A DNA stretch of 64,000 bases from Alteromonas stellipolaris (GCF_001562115.1 NZ_CP013926.1:3596001-3660000), one strand, 5' to 3'; counted from the stretch's first letter, positions 10,165 to 20,354 are shown. Numbers and translations are program-made. The notes: generated from the sequence alone by a model not told the origin.

Positions 10165-10689
10165 ATGAAAAAGAAAATGGAAAAAAAGCTAAATGTGCTA
10201 ATTATCCTAGTGTTACTTTCTGCGTCCGCCCCCTGTTTTAGTAAAGCAGATTCTGAGCAGGCACCTGAAAAAGAAAACGACATTGAAACCATAGAAGTCA
10301 CCGCTAAACTAAAATTGCATCAATTAAAGTACGCTATAAAACAGCGCTCTTACGAATTTTTCGATGTTTTTAATAAGTACAATGATGTACCTGAGTTCGA
10401 AGTCATTTGTCATTACCGAGCACCAAAAGGCTCAAAAATAAAGCGAAAAGAGTGTGAATCTCGTTATATAAAAGCGAAAAGAACACAGCTTATTGATATT
10501 GCAGTGACAACAGGCGGTAGACTTCCAGACGAAGGGCTTGTTGATATTCAAACTCGAGTCATGCGTATTGAATCACAAATGCACCTGCGCTCATTAATTA
10601 TCGACAACCCTGAGCTACAAGAAAGTTATAGTTCGTTAAAAGATGCTATGGACCGATATGAAAAGCATAAAGATGCAAGCAAAGAGTAA
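10165..10689 (+). CDS. hypothetical secreted protein
   Basis: Not recognised. About 174 residues from the ATG at 10165, chosen over an upstream in-frame ATG because it begins a clear Sec signal peptide (lysine-rich start, hydrophobic core, SASAPCFS/KA region) and has AAGGA about 11 bases upstream. The mature part is charged, with two cysteines in a CHYRAPKGSKIKRKEC segment that could form a disulfide. It resembles the small periplasmic proteins of unknown role common in Alteromonadales. 57 bases separate it from the next gene. Confidence 0.6.
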   Translation: MKKKMEKKLNVLIILVLLSASAPCFSKADSEQAPEKENDIETIEVTAKLKLHQLKYAIKQRSYEFFDVFNKYNDVPEFEVICHYRAPKGSKIKRKECESRYIKAKRTQLIDIAVTTGGRLPDEGLVDIQTRVMRIESQMHLRSLIIDNPELQESYSSLKDAMDRYEKHKDASKE

Positions 10690-10746
10690 TGCTTTAATCG
10701 TTAACGATTATTCCCCTTTTAAAAATATCAATAACGAGACCTTAAA

Positions 10747-11394
10747 ATGAAAATGTTAGTCGCTTTGTCGTCAGTTTTATCTATCGCATTAACCCTGAGT
10801 AATGCATACGCGAACCAAGCAGCTGAAAGCACAGAAACTAATAACGTAGAAGCTAAAGTTAGCTCTGAAACGACGCCTACGCCTAACATTGAAATTACTC
10901 TCGACTCGTTAACCAATTACCAAGTCAATAACGACCACATGGTGAGTTCAGGGTTACCTTCTGCTGCACACTTTCAATTATTAAAAGACGAAGGCGTAAA
11001 TCGGGTTATCGATTTAATACCCGGCGATAGACTGCAAGAACAGCAAGTGGTTGAGGGGTTATCGCTGAACTATCACAATGTTCAGGTTGAATGGGAAAAC
11101 CCCACCCTTGCTAATTTCAAAGAGTATATTGGCTATATGGCACTAGGGAACTCAAATGACGATAAAGTGCTTACACACTGTAAATTGAATTGGCGGGGCG
11201 CTGTATTTACCTACTTATACCGCATTACCGCATTGGGTGAGTCAGAACTATCGGCAAAACAAGACTTACTTGCTATTTGGCAACCTAACCAAACATGGTT
11301 TGCGTTTATGAATACGGTTATCGACGACTTCAATGCAGGAAATAACGCAAACATTTCCACAACCGTCACTCCACAAATAGAGCCCCCAAAATAA
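10747..11394 (+). CDS. periplasmic protein tyrosine phosphatase-like protein
   Basis: 215 residues with a Sec signal peptide (about 1-22). The central domain resembles the phosphatase-like/DUF442 group (SSGLPSAAHFQLLKDEGV and GVNRVIDLIPGDR segments). The P-loop reads HCKLNWRGA, with only four residues between Cys and Arg instead of the CX5R of active tyrosine phosphatases. Related periplasmic proteins also have this shortened loop. Catalysis is therefore uncertain. No ribosome site of note; it lies between the unknown secreted protein and the arsenic genes and probably belongs to neither. Confidence 0.65.
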   Translation: MKMLVALSSVLSIALTLSNAYANQAAESTETNNVEAKVSSETTPTPNIEITLDSLTNYQVNNDHMVSSGLPSAAHFQLLKDEGVNRVIDLIPGDRLQEQQVVEGLSLNYHNVQVEWENPTLANFKEYIGYMALGNSNDDKVLTHCKLNWRGAVFTYLYRITALGESELSAKQDLLAIWQPNQTWFAFMNTVIDDFNAGNNANISTTVTPQIEPPK

Positions 11395-11453
11395 AACTCA
11401 CAATTCAATAACCCACCTCCTAAGTAGTTAGCTTACTGACTTACTCTTTTCGC

Positions 11454-11497
11454 TTTACATATACGAAAAATCATATACGATATGCAACATATATGAT
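11454..11497 (+). promoter_or_regulatory. ars operon promoter and ArsR operator
   Basis: Candidate -35 TTTACA (11454-11459) and -10 TACGAT (11476-11481) with 16-base spacing. An inverted repeat ATCATATA (11470-11477) / TATATGAT (11490-11497) with a 12-base spacer overlaps the -10. An AT-rich dyad over the promoter just before arsR is the usual ArsR operator arrangement. Confidence 0.7.
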
Positions 11498-11518
11498 TTA
11501 ACGTATTTGAGATGAGTG

Positions 11519-11872
11519 ATGACTGCATCAGTATCTTCAAAATGTGTGTCGCTTTCACCGCTGTCATTGTTTAAATGTCTGGCGGAAGAAACTCGGCTAA
11601 AAACATTATTAATGCTTTGTGTAAAAGACGAGCTTTGCGTGTGCGATCTCACAGAAGCCCTTAACCTCAGCCAACCTAAAATTTCTCGTCATTTAGCCGA
11701 TTTACGCAAGTGCGAGCTAGTGGCTGACGAACGCCGTGGTAAGTGGGTTTATTATCGTTTAAATCCAGCTCTTCCAGCATGGGCAAAAGAGGTTCTTCAT
11801 TTATCTGCCAGCAGCAATGCGGAATACATTAAAGACGCACTGAACAATCTCAAATGTGACACGGACTGTTAA
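11519..11872 (+). CDS. arsR: ArsR-family arsenite-responsive repressor
   Basis: About 117 residues. The metal site ELCVCDL (cysteines near residues 36-38 and an earlier Cys in CLAEETR) is identical in pattern to E. coli-type ArsR, where the cysteine pair binds As(III) and releases DNA. A winged helix follows (LSQPKISRHLADLRKCELV) and then the RRGKWVYYRL wing. Two starts are possible, GTG 11516 and ATG 11519; the ATG is preferred. First gene of arsR-arsC-arsH-acr3. Confidence 0.93.
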   Translation: MTASVSSKCVSLSPLSLFKCLAEETRLKTLLMLCVKDELCVCDLTEALNLSQPKISRHLADLRKCELVADERRGKWVYYRLNPALPAWAKEVLHLSASSNAEYIKDALNNLKCDTDC

Positions 11873-11925
11873 TCGCTCTTCTTACTTTATTCAAATATGT
11901 GACGTAAACCACCAGGATTTTTGTA

Positions 11926-12396
11926 ATGAAAATATTGTATATCTGCACGCACAACCGTTGTCGTAGCATCCTTTGTGAAGCCATTACTAATGCTTCAAGC
12001 CATTCATCCTTAGAAGCGCGCAGTGCGGGAAGCCAACCTGTGGGTGAAGTACATCCTTTGTCATTAAAGTACCTAGCCGAGCAAGGCTATAGTACAGATG
12101 GGCTTAAAAGCGAATCTTGGGATGACTTTGAAGACTACCAGCCTGACATCGTTATTACTGTATGTGACTCTGCGGCCGGTGAGGCCTGCCCTGTATACTT
12201 CGGTAATTCACTAAAGCTGCACTGGGGTCTTGAAGATCCGTCGAAAATAGAAGGCAGTGAAGAAGACAAAGCTCAAGCGTTTTATAACACTATCGATATT
12301 ATCGAAAAACGCGTTGCCGCACTTACCGATATTGTTTCTCGCAAACTCGCTATTGAAGACATTAAAAAAGCCCTGCAAGAAAAAGGAGCGCAATAA
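11926..12396 (+). CDS. arsC: arsenate reductase, thioredoxin-coupled (LMW-PTP type)
   Basis: Reduces arsenate to arsenite. 156 residues of the low-molecular-weight tyrosine phosphatase fold. The P-loop is C7-THNRC-R13 at the N-terminus. A second cysteine pair, C80 and C88 ([10 protein letters not shown]), matches the disulfide relay of thioredoxin-dependent ArsC enzymes. The C-terminal 30 residues are a helical extension. Its stop overlaps the start of arsH by one base, so the two are co-translated. Confidence 0.93.
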   Translation: MKILYICTHNRCRSILCEAITNASSHSSLEARSAGSQPVGEVHPLSLKYLAEQGYSTDGLKSESWDDFEDYQPDIVITVCDSAAGEACPVYFGNSLKLHWGLEDPSKIEGSEEDKAQAFYNTIDIIEKRVAALTDIVSRKLAIEDIKKALQEKGAQ

Positions 12397-13115
12397 TGTC
12401 TGAACCAGCATCACCTTCTAGCAATTTAGTGGCAAGCGTTGCGCCTTCACCAACTTCTGAAGATTTCGCAAAAACGTACTCTGAACACAAGCCGCGTATA
12501 TTATTACTTTACGGATCGTTACGAGCGCGTTCTTACAGCCGACTCGTGATTGAAGAAAGCGCACGATTGCTTGAATACTATGGTTGTGAAGCCAAAATTT
12601 TTGACCCAACAGGCTTGCCTCAGCCGGATACCGAAGATGAAACCCATCCCAAGGTAAAAGAGCTTCGTGAATTAATGATGTGGTCTGAAGGGCAAATTTG
12701 GTGCTCTCCTGAGCGTCATGGAAGCATGACAGGCATTATTAAAAGTATTATCGATTGGGTGCCATTAAGCATTGGCGCGGTTCGTCCAACCCAAGGAAAA
12801 ACGCTAGCGGTAATGCAAGTAAGCGGTGGTTCCCAGTCATTTAACGCAGTAAACCAAATGCGAGTGCTTGGTCGTTGGATGCGCATGTTGACCATTCCAA
12901 ACCAGTCATCGGTAGCAAAAGCCTTTTTAGAATTTGAAGACAATGGCCGGATGAAGCCATCTTCGTACTATAACCGCATCGTCGATGTAGTAGAGGAATT
13001 GGTGAAATTTACCCTGCTGACTCGCGACAACAAGGATCATCTTGTTAATCGCTATTCTGAGCGTGTTGAAAGCGCAGAGGAATTGAGTAAACGCGTTAAC
13101 CAAAAAACGATTTAA
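12396..13115 (+). CDS. arsH: ArsH NADPH-dependent FMN reductase
   Basis: 239-residue flavodoxin-like protein. It has the FMN phosphate loop [11 protein letters not shown] near residue 40 and the ArsH signature region [12 protein letters not shown] / [10 protein letters not shown]. Family members oxidise trivalent organoarsenicals and protect against arsenic-linked oxidative stress. It starts on the last base of arsC and is followed by acr3 after a 65-base gap. Confidence 0.93.
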   Translation: MSEPASPSSNLVASVAPSPTSEDFAKTYSEHKPRILLLYGSLRARSYSRLVIEESARLLEYYGCEAKIFDPTGLPQPDTEDETHPKVKELRELMMWSEGQIWCSPERHGSMTGIIKSIIDWVPLSIGAVRPTQGKTLAVMQVSGGSQSFNAVNQMRVLGRWMRMLTIPNQSSVAKAFLEFEDNGRMKPSSYYNRIVDVVEELVKFTLLTRDNKDHLVNRYSERVESAEELSKRVNQKTI

Positions 13116-13180
13116 TCAACACCATAGTAGCTAGCTACTATCAACATAAAAGACATTAAAACCATTAAGGACAGTGTCTC

Positions 13181-14194
13181 ATGGGATTTTTTGAACGATA
13201 CCTCTCTGTATGGGTGGGGCTTTGTATTATTGCTGGCGTAACTGTCGGAAGCCTTTTCCCTGATTTTTTTGCCCTGGTTGCAAGCCTTGAGTACGCCCAC
13301 GTAAATTTGGTTATAGCGGTACTGATTTGGCTCATGATTTACCCTATGATGATTCAAATTGATTTTTCATCTATCAAGGATGTAGGTAAAAAGCCTAAAG
13401 GGCTGGTGCTCACTCTCGTGGTGAACTGGCTTATCAAGCCTTTCACTATGGCACTACTTAGTTGGTTATTCTTTAAAGGCATTTTTGCCGACTGGGTAGA
13501 CCCACAAACGGCCACAGAATATATCGCGGGTATGATTTTACTTGGCGTAGCCCCTTGTACCGCCATGGTTTTTGTGTGGAGCCATTTAACTAAAGGCGAT
13601 GCCAACTACACCTTGGTGCAGGTCTCGATTAATGACTTAATAATGATCATCTTGTTTGCCCCTATTACCGCGATGCTTCTAGGTGTTACTGACATTACAG
13701 TACCTTGGGATACCTTACTTCTCTCGGTTGTCCTATACGTGGTACTGCCACTAATTGCAGGAGTAGTAACCCGCAAAAAGATTGAGAAAAAAGGCGAGCA
13801 AGCCGTTACCGCAATTATCGAACGCTTAAAGCCATTCTCAGTCCTTGGGCTATTAATTACCATTGTATTGCTGTTTGGCTTTCAAGCAGAAACAATATTG
13901 GCTCAACCTCAAGATATAGTGCTTATCGCGATTCCGCTTCTTATTCAAACCTACGGTATTTTTGCGATAGCGTATTTTGCAGCGAAAAAAATGAAGCTAC
14001 CACACAATATTGCCGCGCCAGCTTGCATGATTGGTACATCTAACTTTTTCGAACTGGCCGTGGCTGTTGCCATTTCATTATTCGGCTTACACAGTGGTGC
14101 CGCGTTGGCGACTGTAGTTGGTGTGTTGGTTGAAGTGCCTGTAATGTTGTCGCTGGTGTGGTTTGCCAATAAAACCCGCCACTGGTTTGAATAG
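13181..14194 (+). CDS. acr3: ACR3-family arsenite efflux permease
   Basis: 337 residues with about ten transmembrane helices of the BASS/ACR3 superfamily. The conserved cysteine of the fourth helix, required for As(III) transport in this family, is visible as C126 ([12 protein letters not shown]). The ISNDLIM motif and VEVPVML near the C-terminus also fit. It exports the arsenite made by ArsC across the inner membrane. Last gene of the ars operon, followed by a strong terminator. Confidence 0.94.
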   Translation: MGFFERYLSVWVGLCIIAGVTVGSLFPDFFALVASLEYAHVNLVIAVLIWLMIYPMMIQIDFSSIKDVGKKPKGLVLTLVVNWLIKPFTMALLSWLFFKGIFADWVDPQTATEYIAGMILLGVAPCTAMVFVWSHLTKGDANYTLVQVSINDLIMIILFAPITAMLLGVTDITVPWDTLLLSVVLYVVLPLIAGVVTRKKIEKKGEQAVTAIIERLKPFSVLGLLITIVLLFGFQAETILAQPQDIVLIAIPLLIQTYGIFAIAYFAAKKMKLPHNIAAPACMIGTSNFFELAVAVAISLFGLHSGAALATVVGVLVEVPVMLSLVWFANKTRHWFE

Positions 14195-14228
14195 GCCGAT
14201 AACCGGTACGCACGAGTTAGTGCAGATG

Positions 14229-14257
14229 CAAAAAGGAGCTCATTGAGCTCCTTTTTT
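14229..14257 (+). terminator. bidirectional terminator after acr3
   Basis: Hairpin GGAGCTC (14235-14241), three-base loop, GAGCTCC (14245-14251), with an A-run before and a T-run after. It can end both the ars operon and the convergent response-regulator gene. Confidence 0.9.
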
Positions 14258-14299
14258 AATATTCTTTATTTTTAGTTGTTTCTTTATTTTCTTCGTTCT

Positions 14300-14686
14300 T
14301 TAACATGCCATGGTTTCTGGCAGAATAAATCCGTAGCGTTTTAAGGTAGTTTCTAAAGGCAGTCGTTTAAGCGGCTTTTCAATGAACGCCAGAGCGCCCA
14401 ACTCCATCACGCGGTTTTGCATTACTGGCTGAATATCACCTGAAATGACTACAACAAACACTTCAATTTTACGGCGCTTTATTTCTTCAAGCACACCAAC
14501 TCCATCGAGTATCGGCATGGTTAAATCTAGCAGCACTAAATCAATGCGATGATGCCCCATTATTTCGAGCGCATCCACGCCATTAGAGGCTTCAAAAATT
14601 TCACTCGCTAATCCATCGGGCAAGTTACGGCGCGCCATTTTTCTCGCTAGCGCCGAATCGTCACAAATCAGAATGTTGAAGCTCAT
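14300..14686 (-). CDS. single-domain CheY-like response regulator
   Basis: 128 residues, receiver domain only. Acidic pocket D9-D10, phospho-acceptor D54 (LLDLTMP) and K104 (FIEKPLK) are all present, so it should be phosphorylated. No output domain, so it must act through protein-protein contact. No kinase or chemotaxis gene is adjacent, and the partner cannot be told from this window. Confidence 0.9.
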   Translation of the reverse strand: MSFNILICDDSALARKMARRNLPDGLASEIFEASNGVDALEIMGHHRIDLVLLDLTMPILDGVGVLEEIKRRKIEVFVVVISGDIQPVMQNRVMELGALAFIEKPLKRLPLETTLKRYGFILPETMAC

Positions 14687-14938
14687 GGTCTACTCTTAGT
14701 AATCTACAAGTACTTAATTCGCTACATAGAATTGGTAGCTGTAAATGTATTGTCGAAAACGTGGATGAATAAAGTAAGGTTAAGACTATATTAAACGAAA
14801 GTATAAAAAAACACTTTTAGGCTAATTTTCCAGTAGCTTATCGTAAATTTTTGTTATTTTAGGAGGTATATGCAGCCAAACTTAAAAATAAAACTCACTG
14901 CGGCGCATGAAAAATCACTAATTGTTAAAGGCTAAATT

Positions 14939-16669
14939 ATGCTGGATGTCACCCTTTCTAAAAAAGTCGCTTATCAAATTCTTTCTCATTTTGATAAGAG
15001 CTATCGTTGGTTTACGCGTATCACGAGAGGTGCCCAATCTCGATTTGAACAAGGCCAATGGAAAGAAATTCAGCTAGCGTCAAAAGAGCGCATTACCATT
15101 TATGAGCAAAGCCTTTCCGATGCCGTTGCCGATGTTTACCATTTAACTGAAGTACACAAAAAGAATGACGAATTTTGGCAAGAGCTAAAGAAGACGTTCG
15201 CACGACAACTTGAAGGTCACCCGCAATTTGAGCTGGCCGAAACCTTTTATAACTCAGTAATTGGGCGTTTATTCAAGCACCGCAAAATAGACAACAGCAT
15301 GATGTTTGTATTGCCAAGTCGCTGCTTTTTACCCGGCCAAGACCGAGATAAGGTCATTCACAGCTTCGATACCACTACCACGGTGCGCGAGATGTACGTG
15401 TCTATATTCAAAATCTATCGCTACGGCATCCCTTTTGAAGACTATGAACGTGACATGCAAAACCTTGAAGAAGCACTTAGAAAGCGATTAACCACACAGC
15501 AATTGGCCAGCGTTCATACCGTCGAACTTCTAAAGCCCACGTTTTTTAGAGGAAAATCAGCGTATCTTATTGGCAGAATTTGTATGCCAGAAGAAACCCT
15601 TCCTTTTGTTATCTCGTTGCAACGCAGTGATGAACACACATTGTTCGTAGATGCATTACTTACACACAGAAGTGATTTGAGCGTTATTTTCGGTTTTGCC
15701 AGAAGTTACTTCATGGCTGATACCCAAAACCCAGCAGAAGTGGCTGCGTTTTTACAAGAACTCCTACCCAATAAAAAACACTTTGAGCTATACATGTCAC
15801 TGGGTCACTACAAGCATGGAAAAACGGTCTTTTATCGAAACTTCCTCGATCACATGGATACCACTGACGATCACTTCGAGGCCGCGCCTGGTATTAGAGG
15901 ATTGGTAATGATGGTTTTCCACCTGCCCTCTTACGGTGTGGTGTTTAAAATCATCAAAGATGAATTTGCAGAAAGTAAGAAAATTACTCGGGAGCATGTT
16001 AAAGACTGCTACCGGTTAGTGAAAATGTCAGATCGTGTAGGGCGAATGGCAGACACCCATGAATACGTTAACTTTCGCTTTCCCTTGGCGCGTATCGACC
16101 CATTGCTAGTGGAAGAGCTAAAGGAAACCTGCGCATCTAGCCTAGAATTTACCGAAGATGAACTTGTCATCAAGCATTTATACATAGAACGTAAAATGAC
16201 GCCGCTTAACTTGTATCTTCAACAAGAAGAAGATGAAGATAAAATACGCAGCGCTTTAAACGAACTCGGACTTTGTATTAAGCAGATTGCCATGGCCAAT
16301 ATCTTCCCAGGCGATATGTTACATAAAAATTTCGGTATTACGCGTCATGGCAGAGTTATCTTTTACGACTATGATGAAATATGTTTAATGAACGAACGTC
16401 ATTTTAGAGCGCTACCCAAATCAGATGACCCTTATGCGATGGACATGTTGTCGGTTGGTCCAACCGATGTTTTCCCCGAGCAGTTTGAGCATTTTATTGT
16501 TGGAAAACGGAAACTTAAGGATATTTTGAAGTCGTTACATGGTGACCTGATGACCCCTGAATACTGGCACGAAGTACAGATGAAATGTGCTCGCGGGGAC
16601 ATTCAACATTTTACGCCATATAACGCTAATGTCCGTTTTAATAGGGGTGTTAAAAGCATCTCAAAGTGA
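14939..16669 (+). CDS. aceK: isocitrate dehydrogenase kinase/phosphatase
   Basis: Phosphorylates and dephosphorylates isocitrate dehydrogenase to set the split between the TCA cycle and glyoxylate shunt. 576 residues, the AceK length. N-terminal regulatory part includes GAQSRFEQGQW and the PSRCFLPGQDRDKV region; the C-terminal protein-kinase-like part has an ATP-binding VFKIIKDEF and a catalytic-type MLHKNFGITRHGRVIFYDYDE segment. AAAGG lies 7 bases before the ATG. Unlike E. coli, aceB and aceA are not adjacent. Confidence 0.95.
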   Translation: MLDVTLSKKVAYQILSHFDKSYRWFTRITRGAQSRFEQGQWKEIQLASKERITIYEQSLSDAVADVYHLTEVHKKNDEFWQELKKTFARQLEGHPQFELAETFYNSVIGRLFKHRKIDNSMMFVLPSRCFLPGQDRDKVIHSFDTTTTVREMYVSIFKIYRYGIPFEDYERDMQNLEEALRKRLTTQQLASVHTVELLKPTFFRGKSAYLIGRICMPEETLPFVISLQRSDEHTLFVDALLTHRSDLSVIFGFARSYFMADTQNPAEVAAFLQELLPNKKHFELYMSLGHYKHGKTVFYRNFLDHMDTTDDHFEAAPGIRGLVMMVFHLPSYGVVFKIIKDEFAESKKITREHVKDCYRLVKMSDRVGRMADTHEYVNFRFPLARIDPLLVEELKETCASSLEFTEDELVIKHLYIERKMTPLNLYLQQEEDEDKIRSALNELGLCIKQIAMANIFPGDMLHKNFGITRHGRVIFYDYDEICLMNERHFRALPKSDDPYAMDMLSVGPTDVFPEQFEHFIVGKRKLKDILKSLHGDLMTPEYWHEVQMKCARGDIQHFTPYNANVRFNRGVKSISK

Positions 16670-16736
16670 TCGCAACACGATAGATTGTATGTATAAACGT
16701 TGATATTTAACTCCATTAATTAGAAGTACCAAAATC

Positions 16737-17420
16737 ATGAATGTGCTACTTGTTGAAGATGATCCTAAGGTTGCCGCTCACATTGAAAAAGGATTTATTG
16801 GTGAAGGGCACAGCTGCGTTGCAGCGCGTGATGGCGAAAGAGGCTTAGCTGAAGCCTTGTCCGATGATGTAGATGTTATTGTACTAGATGTAATGCTTCC
16901 TTTATTAGACGGCTTTACTATCTTGGAACGTTTACGGAATGACAACGTGCTTACCCCAGTCCTACTGCTTAGCGCGAAAAGCCAAGTAGAAGATAAGGTC
17001 CGAGGCTTGCGTTCAGGCGCTAACGATTACTTAACTAAACCTTTTGCGTTTGAAGAGCTACTTGCCCGTGTAGAAGGATTAGCGGGAAGAGAACGCGAAA
17101 GCGGCGATAAAACACTTATTAAAGTGGGCGATCTCACCCTTGACCTTGTGAACAGAAAGGTACAACGCGGTGACACAGAAATAGACTTACAATCAAAAGA
17201 GTTTCAGTTGTTAGAGTGTTTATTGCGCCATCAAGGGAAAGTCGTTACACGTAGCATGTTGTTGGAGCAAGTCTGGAATTATCACTTCGATCCGCAAACG
17301 AACGTTATCGATGTGCATATTAGCCGTCTGCGTCAAAAAGTAGACAAAGCATTTAACGTCCCTCTGATTGAAACCGTAAGAGGCACGGGATATAGAATTG
17401 CGGATCCTGTTGTGTGTTAG
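16737..17420 (+). CDS. OmpR-family response regulator
   Basis: 227 residues. Receiver with E7-D8-D9 and phospho-acceptor D51 (VLDVMLP), then a winged-helix DNA-binding domain with the HISRLRQKVD and TVRGTGYRI motifs of the OmpR/PhoB family. It resembles the CopR/CusR type by its VEDDPKVAAHIEKG start, but no metal gene adjoins, so the signal is not assigned. The last 7 bases overlap the following sensor kinase. Confidence 0.93.
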   Translation: MNVLLVEDDPKVAAHIEKGFIGEGHSCVAARDGERGLAEALSDDVDVIVLDVMLPLLDGFTILERLRNDNVLTPVLLLSAKSQVEDKVRGLRSGANDYLTKPFAFEELLARVEGLAGRERESGDKTLIKVGDLTLDLVNRKVQRGDTEIDLQSKEFQLLECLLRHQGKVVTRSMLLEQVWNYHFDPQTNVIDVHISRLRQKVDKAFNVPLIETVRGTGYRIADPVVC

Positions 17421-18865
17421 CAATAGGCAACTTCACCCGAAGTTCTAGTTTCCGTGTTGGGGTACTACTTACTTCATTAGCGCTTGTTGCTATTTTATTT
17501 ATCGTTTACTTCTGGCGTCTTGCCAGTAGTGACGTATTTATTCGTGAGGCAAGCGCTGCTGTTGATGCAGAAACGTATGCGTTTACGCTATTGCATGAAC
17601 AAACGGGCATTGAAGCCGTAATCAGCAATATTAAGACAAGAACTTTACCAAGTCTTTCGCCAGATTCGAAAGAAATCAACGCCTCACATTCCTTTACGCC
17701 ATCTCGATTAATTGTGGTACTTCGCGACAGCGAAAACCAGATAGTAGCGGGCAATTATCCACTGTGGCCTGTTGCCATGGGTACAAGTGTTGACTCTGGT
17801 ACTTCCTTCACCAGCATTATCAACTTACCAGCCTTCACTGGTGGCAAAGGCAGCACTGCGCAAGACAGCACCAGCTATTCGTTTTCTGACTCCACCAACA
17901 GCATTCTTTTCGAAGAAGTAAACCTTGCGGGTTATTCTTTGTTTGTTGGCCGGAATATTGATGATTTATACAGTGCACAGTGGTTAGGGAAAACGTTTGG
18001 TTGGATAATTATTGCCTTGCTATGTGTTTTGGGTGCCATAAGCTTTGCGGTCGCACTTTACGTGGTTAAACGCATAAACCGCATGGCACAAACTGCTGAT
18101 TACATTATTCGTACCGGTAATTTGGAAGAACGTTTGGAAATAGACAGCAGCTGGGATGACTTAAGTCGACTAGCAGTTGTGTTCAATCACATGCTCGATA
18201 CCATTGAAAGTGCGGTAAACAATATAAAGTCGGTAAGCGATAGTATCGCCCACGATTTGCGTACTCCACTGGCTCGCTTACGCAATAATTTAGAACATAT
18301 TGATGATGAAAAGCTTCGGCACGAAACGACCTACGAAGCCGACAAACTATTAAACATGTTCAATAGTCTTTTACGTATTAGCAAACTAGAAACGGTTCAC
18401 AAAAAAGAAGGGTTTTGTGAAACTGAGCTTAGCGATATGGTTACGGACGTGGAGGATTTATATCAGCCATTGGCCGAAGACCGAGATATTAAGCTTATTA
18501 GCCAACTGTCTAAAATTCAGTTCTACGGCGATCCTAACTTGCTGTTTCAAGCTGTAGCGAATGTGCTAGATAACGCCATAAAATACACCCCTGATGGCGG
18601 CACAGTGACGCTTCAACTTACCGCCACATCTTCGCATGTGATTATTAGCGTTAACGATAATGGTAAGGGTGTTGATGAACACGAACTTGATAGTTTAGAA
18701 CGCCGCTTCTTTCAGGCTGACAAAAGCAGAACCTGTGAAGGAAACGGATTGGGATTATCTCTTGTTTCGGCAATTATTAAACTGCACAAAGGTAAGCTTT
18801 GGTTCGTGCACGACCCGCTTATGCAAGGTCACGGGTTGGGTGTTGTTTTCACCTTCCCCCGTTGA
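17414..18865 (+). CDS. HAMP-domain sensor histidine kinase
   Basis: 483 residues from a GTG start that overlaps the regulator stop by 7 bases (no ATG is available nearby). Membrane helices at about 15-35 and 195-217 flank a 160-residue periplasmic domain. HAMP follows (about 218-270), then HisKA with phospho-acceptor H280 (SIAHDLRTPLARLR) and an ATPase domain with NVLDNAIKYTP and GNGLGLSLV boxes. Partner of the upstream OmpR-type regulator. The periplasmic domain was not recognised. Confidence 0.92.
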   Translation: MLAIGNFTRSSSFRVGVLLTSLALVAILFIVYFWRLASSDVFIREASAAVDAETYAFTLLHEQTGIEAVISNIKTRTLPSLSPDSKEINASHSFTPSRLIVVLRDSENQIVAGNYPLWPVAMGTSVDSGTSFTSIINLPAFTGGKGSTAQDSTSYSFSDSTNSILFEEVNLAGYSLFVGRNIDDLYSAQWLGKTFGWIIIALLCVLGAISFAVALYVVKRINRMAQTADYIIRTGNLEERLEIDSSWDDLSRLAVVFNHMLDTIESAVNNIKSVSDSIAHDLRTPLARLRNNLEHIDDEKLRHETTYEADKLLNMFNSLLRISKLETVHKKEGFCETELSDMVTDVEDLYQPLAEDRDIKLISQLSKIQFYGDPNLLFQAVANVLDNAIKYTPDGGTVTLQLTATSSHVIISVNDNGKGVDEHELDSLERRFFQADKSRTCEGNGLGLSLVSAIIKLHKGKLWFVHDPLMQGHGLGVVFTFPR

Positions 18866-18891
18866 TGCTTTAATGAAAAGCCAAACCTACA

Positions 18892-19440
18892 CTAATCTTG
18901 TTTCTGCATAAAGATAGTCACTTCTGCCATTACCACACCAAACTTTCTAATGTATGATCGGTTCATCATGGCACTATCGTCAAATGCCCAAAACCAGTCA
19001 TCGAAGGTAACGGCGTAGGTTGTATCATCAACCGGTAAATCCATATTGTAGTGAAAGTTAAATGCGTTACCGTACGATGTGCCTGTTGCAGGACCATCTA
19101 TGTCACCCGCGTTTCCTACGTAGGTGCCATCGGCCTGTTTAACGATTTTCCACGTACGTTGTTTTGGCCCTTCGCCTACCCCGTAAGTAAATGTCTCATC
19201 TAGCGTTAACGTGCCGCCCTCGTTTTTACCCTGGATATCTACCACAAAGCGCTGAACCACTTCGCCGGACCGATTTTGCACTATTCCCCATGCTCGAACG
19301 TTGCCCGCAAAAAATTCCTCGATATTGAAGGTGGGTGAAACTTGTTTGTACGTATTGCCATCTACCGATGTCGAACACCCTGCGATGAGGGTAAGACAAG
19401 ATAGGAGTCCGACTGCGACCGAGCGCTGAATAAATTTCAT
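18892..19440 (-). CDS. DUF3833-family lipoprotein
   Basis: 182 residues. Lipoprotein signal with lipobox LIAGC at about residues 18-22, then a mature domain (FFAGNVRAWGIVQNRSGEVV, WTFDD-like DDWFWAFDD, MNRSYIRKFG) that I recognise as the DUF3833 family. Members lie in operons with chalcone-isomerase-like and cyclopropane-fatty-acid genes in related bacteria; here the chalcone-isomerase-like gene is the next one upstream on the same strand. Biochemical role unknown. Confidence 0.8.
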   Translation of the reverse strand: MKFIQRSVAVGLLSCLTLIAGCSTSVDGNTYKQVSPTFNIEEFFAGNVRAWGIVQNRSGEVVQRFVVDIQGKNEGGTLTLDETFTYGVGEGPKQRTWKIVKQADGTYVGNAGDIDGPATGTSYGNAFNFHYNMDLPVDDTTYAVTFDDWFWAFDDSAMMNRSYIRKFGVVMAEVTIFMQKQD

Positions 19441-19621
19441 AATTACCTCAGTTTAAATTTATGTGACTGTACAGTTAGCGTGCAGCCTGTTAGCGGCGTA
19501 TGCTTTTCATTAAGCATTTTGCTAATAGGTACAATCCACTACGCTGGTTGCTGCACTTTTTGTTGTTAAACTTTCTTAATAAGCTCGAGTCGTTGCTTTT
19601 ATTACAAAAAGAACAGGAGCA

Positions 19622-20167
19622 TCAATTTTGTAGCAAGGCCTTGCGTAGCTTCGGTTCAGACGTTTTTTCTGATAACCAAATATCGAAAAAAGCCTGAGTG
19701 AAATTTTCATCTTCAATTTTGCCAACCAATTCGCCATTGATATAAAACTCACTGGCTCGATTTGTTGTGGCCACGCCGGTTATCACATCACCGTCTTCAA
19801 CATCGGGAAAAAGCGCCACCATTTTTTCTTCCCACTCGCTTAACTTTGCTTCATCGCTAATACCTTGCTTACGCATTTCATCTACTGAACGTTGTGCTAT
19901 TTTTTTACCGTCTAGCCCTCGTTGGTAATCTAGCTTTAACGCAAATGGAGCGTTAGACTGCCACTCTCCTTTAGGGGCATAAAGCGTAGCGTCGTATACA
20001 TCCCAGAAAAGATACGTAAACATGGCATTACCCACTACTTTCGCCTCAGGCACCTGTTTAGTCACATAATCAGGCACGCTTTGCGCCAGCACATTTTTCG
20101 ATAGAACCAAAAGTGATATTCCTACTGCGAGAGCAAGGTTTAATGAAGCATAACGGCGTTGAAACAT
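19622..20167 (-). CDS. chalcone isomerase-like periplasmic protein
   Basis: About 181 residues from the ATG at 20167, which has AAGG 9 bases upstream; a longer in-frame reading starts at 20218 but has no ribosome site and delays the signal peptide. Signal peptide to about residue 28, then a chalcone-isomerase-fold domain (LFWDVYDATLYAP, FALKLDYQRGLDGKKIA, EFYINGELVGKI, FFDIWLSEKTSEPKLRKALL). Bacterial members are not flavonoid enzymes; their role is unknown. 180 bases separate it from the DUF3833 lipoprotein. Confidence 0.8.
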   Translation of the reverse strand: MFQRRYASLNLALAVGISLLVLSKNVLAQSVPDYVTKQVPEAKVVGNAMFTYLFWDVYDATLYAPKGEWQSNAPFALKLDYQRGLDGKKIAQRSVDEMRKQGISDEAKLSEWEEKMVALFPDVEDGDVITGVATTNRASEFYINGELVGKIEDENFTQAFFDIWLSEKTSEPKLRKALLQN

Positions 20168-20354
20168 GTTCATGTACCTTCTATATAAATCGTTTAAAAT
20201 CTGAGCCACTGCGTTCATGCCCCAGATACTTCAAATTAAAAAATTGCAGTGAAGAATCAAAAACGACGAGGCCAAAAAGCAATACACTTTTTATTTTACG
20301 GTGTGCTCTAGTTATACTGTTGTGATTGCCACATTGATCATTTGACAGCGCATT

